The notes below the pieces were generated by a model, which saw only the letters and a program-made list of their open reading frames with translations, did not search any database and was not told where the DNA came from. Of a stretch of DNA of 7,626 nucleotides, positions 4,842-7,626 are shown one piece after another; within the stretch, counting starts at the first letter, position 1, and each line of letters starts with the position of its first letter. Source of the DNA: Methanobacteriota archaeon (GTDB lineage: Archaea > Thermoplasmatota > DTKX01 > GCA-020343715); NCBI GenBank assembly GCA_030594725.1, contig JAUVEQ010000134.1:1-7626 (forward strand). The letters run 5' to 3'. The translations under genes were made by a program, and so were the position numbers.

Positions 4842-7626
4842 ATGACCTCGTCCCGTCCCCCCTGGAGGAATGCACCTGGCACCGTCGCTATGGTAATAAC
4901 ACTGATGACGCTCCTCGCAGTGGTCATCGCCGTTTCCTCCGGCGTGGCATCCGAGGACGGTCGCACTTCCCATGAACCGATCGTCATCAACGGCAACGAG
5001 GAGATGGACGCATTCCCTGATTGGACGGGAGGGGATGGCCTCACCGCGGATACCGCCTACGTCCTGGAGGGCTTCAGGATAGATGGTATCGGGGAGGACG
5101 CCTCGATCAGCATCAGCACGACGGACCGTCATCTCATCATCCGGGACTGCGAGCTCCTGGCCTCGGACGGTTCGCAGGAACCGAGCATCCTGCTCGATGA
5201 CAGTCGCAACATCACCATCACCGATTGCGATTTCCCTGGTTCGGGCTCCGCGATCCTCCTCCAGAGCTGCCGGTCCATAACCGTGAAGGACAACCGGATC
5301 ACGAACCAGAGAGTCTATGGCATCCGTTTGGAAGGAAGCGAAACGGTCAGCATCATCGGCAACAAGGTCGACGACAGCGAGCAGGCCATCGTCCTTCGCG
5401 GTTCCGATGACGTCCTGATCGGGTCGAACGAGATCTCTTCGAGCGATACCGGTATCCAGCTCACCTCGTCGGACGGATGTACGATAACCGATAACGAGGT
5501 CTGGCGGCATGAGAGGAACGGCATCCTCCTCAACAACGCGGATGACAACATGGTCCTTGGGAACCAGATATATCAGAACGGTTGGACCGGTCTGCAGATC
5601 TCTGATTCTTCCTGGAGCTGGGTGTTCGAAAATCAGATCACCGATAACTATCGAGGGATGTGGTTAACCGATTGCGGGTTTACCTCGATAACACGCAACA
5701 ACCTCACTGGAAATGACGCCGTCGGGGTCCGTCTTACAGATTCGGATGGGAACCTCCTGCGCATGAATGATCTAAAGGGCAACGGCAACGTCGGATTTGA
5801 ACTCATACGCTCCAATGACAACGGGTTCATGAGGAACAACATCACGACCCACATCAACGGGATCTCCTTCACCCGTTCCACTGGAAACCAGATCGTGGAC
5901 AACCGGCTCATCGCCAACGTGTGGACGGCCTACGCTGGCGACACCACCGGCAACACCTTCGAGGACAACGTCCTCCGGGCCAACTCATGGCTACGGGGGT
6001 TGGTGGCGATCATCATCGGCCTCATCGTTCTGGGAGGTGTGATGGGTACCAGGGGATGGCTCAAGCGACGCAAGCGGGCGAAGGTGGAGAAGGGCAAGGT
6101 CCTGGTCAAGAGGAGGTTCCCCGCCGGGAGTGATGGACTCTGGCATATGTCCCTCATCCTCTGGGACGAGGAGTTCTTCCGTTCCCAGCTCGAGGCGGCC
6201 GGACCACAGCGGGAGCAGATCTTGGAGCGGTACGCTCACAGCATCAGCTCGGCCCGGAACATGCAGTACATGCTCGTTGGCATCATGTGCTTCATGTTGG
6301 CGTTCATGGCCGCCATACCCCTGGCCGGTCTGCTCAACGTCATCACTTTGGACATCGATGCGACCACCGTCAACGATGCCCTCTTCGCCACGGGCATGGC
6401 CGTCGGTCTCTACCAGACCATGAGCCTGGTGATCCTCCTGGTGTTCGGCCTGCTGTTCATGGCACAGCTCATGAAGGGGGACATCTTCCGTCTCCTGGCC
6501 ACCCTTCCGATGGACCAGAAGGGCAATCAGAGGGTTGTGCTCTACATGCTGTTCCGGATGTACGGGGCACCCTTTGTGGTGATGCTGCTTGCATTCCCCG
6601 TGGGCGGTTTCCTGCTTACCTGGTCGGTGACGTTCCTCGTCATGTCCATCCTCGCGAACGCCCTGCTGTTGGTGTTCATCGCATTCGTCCTGGTGGTGGT
6701 CTCCGATGCCCTCGCCAGGAAGGTGTTCTCGGCCAATGCCACCCGGGGCGCGACCGTGCTGCGGATAGCCGTCATGGGCTCGTATATCGTCGTCATGATG
6801 TCGGTGTCCCTGGCACTCACGTTCATGATCGACTTCGTCTCCGACCTGTACGTCACCGAGCGATTGGCGGGAGGTGATGGCGACCTTATCAACGCGGTCA
6901 TGTCGATGATCCCCTTCCCGTTCTCTGGAGGATACATGGTGGCACTCTCCGTTATCCCAACGGGTGAGGTCGCACCGATGATCTACGTCACCACGGCCAT
7001 CGGCATCGGCATCTTGGCGTTGATGACCTACGGGGTCCGCAGGGTGGGCCTGCGGGTCCTTGAGAGGGTGGCCAAGGGTCAGGAGATGCCCGGAGTGGGT
7101 CCGGGTCACGTGGCCCTTGTGGGTGACATCAAGATAGCGATCAGGAAGCCGATATCCGCCTTCATGCGGAACCGCATTCTGGTGTCCAGCAGGGACATGG
7201 GCTCCCTGATCTACCTTATCATGCCGATAATGCTGCCCTTCATCATGATCGTATCCATGTTGTCCGATTCGGAGATCGGGATGTTCGATCCGGTGGTCCC
7301 CTACCTCTTCTACCTCGGGACCACACCGTTCCTGATCAACATGGCCCTGTCGACAGCCGACGCCAATATTGGCGGGATCCTGTCCGCCATCCCTTTCCGG
7401 ATGATGGACCTGTTCAGGTCGAAATGGAACAACATCATCATCCTCATGGCCATCCCCCTTTTCGTGATCATCATCCTGCTCTACAATCAGGTGTCAGAGT
7501 CGACCCACTTCGTCATCCTGATGGTCTCCATCCTCCCGATGATGTTGGTCCTCGCATCACTCTACCTCATTACCTACAGCCTCGCCTTCGGGACGATGAA
7601 CGGCAAGCACACCTTCTTCATGTCGC
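4842..7626 (+). CDS. NosD-like beta-helix fused to ABC-2-type permease (3' partial)
   Basis: Single open frame of at least 928 codons, running off the right edge. I followed the frame line by line and found no stop. Order: signal anchor at about 14-34; a NosD-type entry region (IVINGN at 46-51, then AYVLEGFRIDG); beta-helix rungs at about 92-383; membrane helix at 387-403; a basic cytosolic stretch (KRRKRAK); then a polytopic region. Helices there lie near 475-498, 520-543, 575-592, 597-623, 643-665, 712-732, 789-808, 818-837, 865-882 and 890-915. Two halves each show helix-helix-LL/IxxxPxx-helix (P556 and P851), as in the first cytosolic loop of ABC-2 permeases, suggesting two fused permease domains. 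Charge distribution puts the beta-helix outside. ATG 4842 is the first start after the in-frame TGA that ends the ATPase gene, and no ribosome site is evident. The protein probably works with the upstream ATPase. The substrate is unknown, and the beta-helix has few Met/His, so copper delivery as in NosD is not supported. Confidence 0.92.
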   Translation, partial: MTSSRPPWRNAPGTVAMVITLMTLLAVVIAVSSGVASEDGRTSHEPIVINGNEEMDAFPDWTGGDGLTADTAYVLEGFRIDGIGEDASISISTTDRHLIIRDCELLASDGSQEPSILLDDSRNITITDCDFPGSGSAILLQSCRSITVKDNRITNQRVYGIRLEGSETVSIIGNKVDDSEQAIVLRGSDDVLIGSNEISSSDTGIQLTSSDGCTITDNEVWRHERNGILLNNADDNMVLGNQIYQNGWTGLQISDSSWSWVFENQITDNYRGMWLTDCGFTSITRNNLTGNDAVGVRLTDSDGNLLRMNDLKGNGNVGFELIRSNDNGFMRNNITTHINGISFTRSTGNQIVDNRLIANVWTAYAGDTTGNTFEDNVLRANSWLRGLVAIIIGLIVLGGVMGTRGWLKRRKRAKVEKGKVLVKRRFPAGSDGLWHMSLILWDEEFFRSQLEAAGPQREQILERYAHSISSARNMQYMLVGIMCFMLAFMAAIPLAGLLNVITLDIDATTVNDALFATGMAVGLYQTMSLVILLVFGLLFMAQLMKGDIFRLLATLPMDQKGNQRVVLYMLFRMYGAPFVVMLLAFPVGGFLLTWSVTFLVMSILANALLLVFIAFVLVVVSDALARKVFSANATRGATVLRIAVMGSYIVVMMSVSLALTFMIDFVSDLYVTERLAGGDGDLINAVMSMIPFPFSGGYMVALSVIPTGEVAPMIYVTTAIGIGILALMTYGVRRVGLRVLERVAKGQEMPGVGPGHVALVGDIKIAIRKPISAFMRNRILVSSRDMGSLIYLIMPIMLPFIMIVSMLSDSEIGMFDPVVPYLFYLGTTPFLINMALSTADANIGGILSAIPFRMMDLFRSKWNNIIILMAIPLFVIIILLYNQVSESTHFVILMVSILPMMLVLASLYLITYSLAFGTMNGKHTFFMS
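5115..5990 (+). repeat. About 13 right-handed beta-helix rungs (22-23 residues each)
   Basis: Residues 92-383 repeat a 22-23 residue unit of the form x-D/S-S-x-x-x-x-I-x-x-N-x-I-x-x-x-x-x-G-I-x-L. Clear units include ITITDCDF...AILL, ITVKDNRI...GIRL, VSIIGNKV...AIVL, CTITDNEV...GILL and MVLGNQIY...GLQI. The Asn/Asp ladder and Gly-Ile-x-Leu turns match the PbH1/CASH repeats of NosD and related carbohydrate-binding or sugar-hydrolase-like surface proteins. The copies are diverged at DNA level, so this is an old protein repeat and not a recent tandem duplication. The segment is visibly less GC-rich than its flanks, as expected from its Asn, Asp and Ile content. Confidence 0.88.

Noticed and set aside
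4530..5510. Open frame of 326 codons on the minus strand
   Set aside because: It spans the antisense of two well-supported genes and their junction, shows no recognisable motif, and has no promoter facing that way.
4842..5990. Copper-delivery NosD identity for the beta-helix
   Set aside because: The fold pattern fits, but the segment has few His and Met residues and no nos genes are nearby, so no nosD symbol or copper role was assigned.
5991..7109. Open frame of 372 codons on the minus strand
   Set aside because: It is antisense to the permease domain and extremely rich in His, Gln, Asp and Gly, as expected from the complement of hydrophobic codons.

Overview
The window looks like a GC-rich archaeal chromosome, most plausibly Thermoplasmatota or a relative. 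This is an inference from A/T-rich TATA-like boxes about 25 bases ahead of several genes, probably leaderless or short-leader transcripts, GTG/TTG starts, and exported proteins of types common in that group. No rRNA, tRNA, CRISPR array, insertion sequence or phage gene is visible.

Layout. (1) On the minus strand, a 5'-complete gene of unknown function with a TTG start runs off the left edge (1-894). (2) Behind it on the same strand lies a 356-residue secreted/membrane protein: a signal peptide, an extracytoplasmic beta-sandwich-like domain, then four membrane helices with histidines at their edges (966-2036). (3) A 124-base intergenic space carries two divergent promoters. (4) On the plus strand is a complete, membrane-anchored M14 zinc carboxypeptidase (2161-3897) with five Asp-rich, calcium-loop-like motifs inserted into the catalytic domain. 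(5) After a 125-base gap with promoter-like sequence comes an ABC-2/CcmA-type ATPase (4023-4832). (6) Nine bases later starts a very large ORF (4842 to beyond 7626). It is open for 928 codons and has no stop before the window edge.

The highlight is the last pair. The large protein begins with a signal anchor and a NosD-like right-handed beta-helix of about 13 rungs. A membrane anchor and a basic cytosolic linker follow, then what reads as two tandem ABC-2-type permease domains. With the upstream NosF-like ATPase this recreates the parts of a NosD-NosF-NosY transporter, but with the beta-helix and both permease halves in one polypeptide. No nitrous-oxide reductase or copper gene is visible, so the substrate is unknown.

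Three of the five proteins are clearly directed to the membrane or cell surface (the M14 enzyme, the 4-TM protein and the beta-helix permease). The window therefore reads as a cell-envelope neighbourhood, although nothing in the sequence proves a shared pathway.
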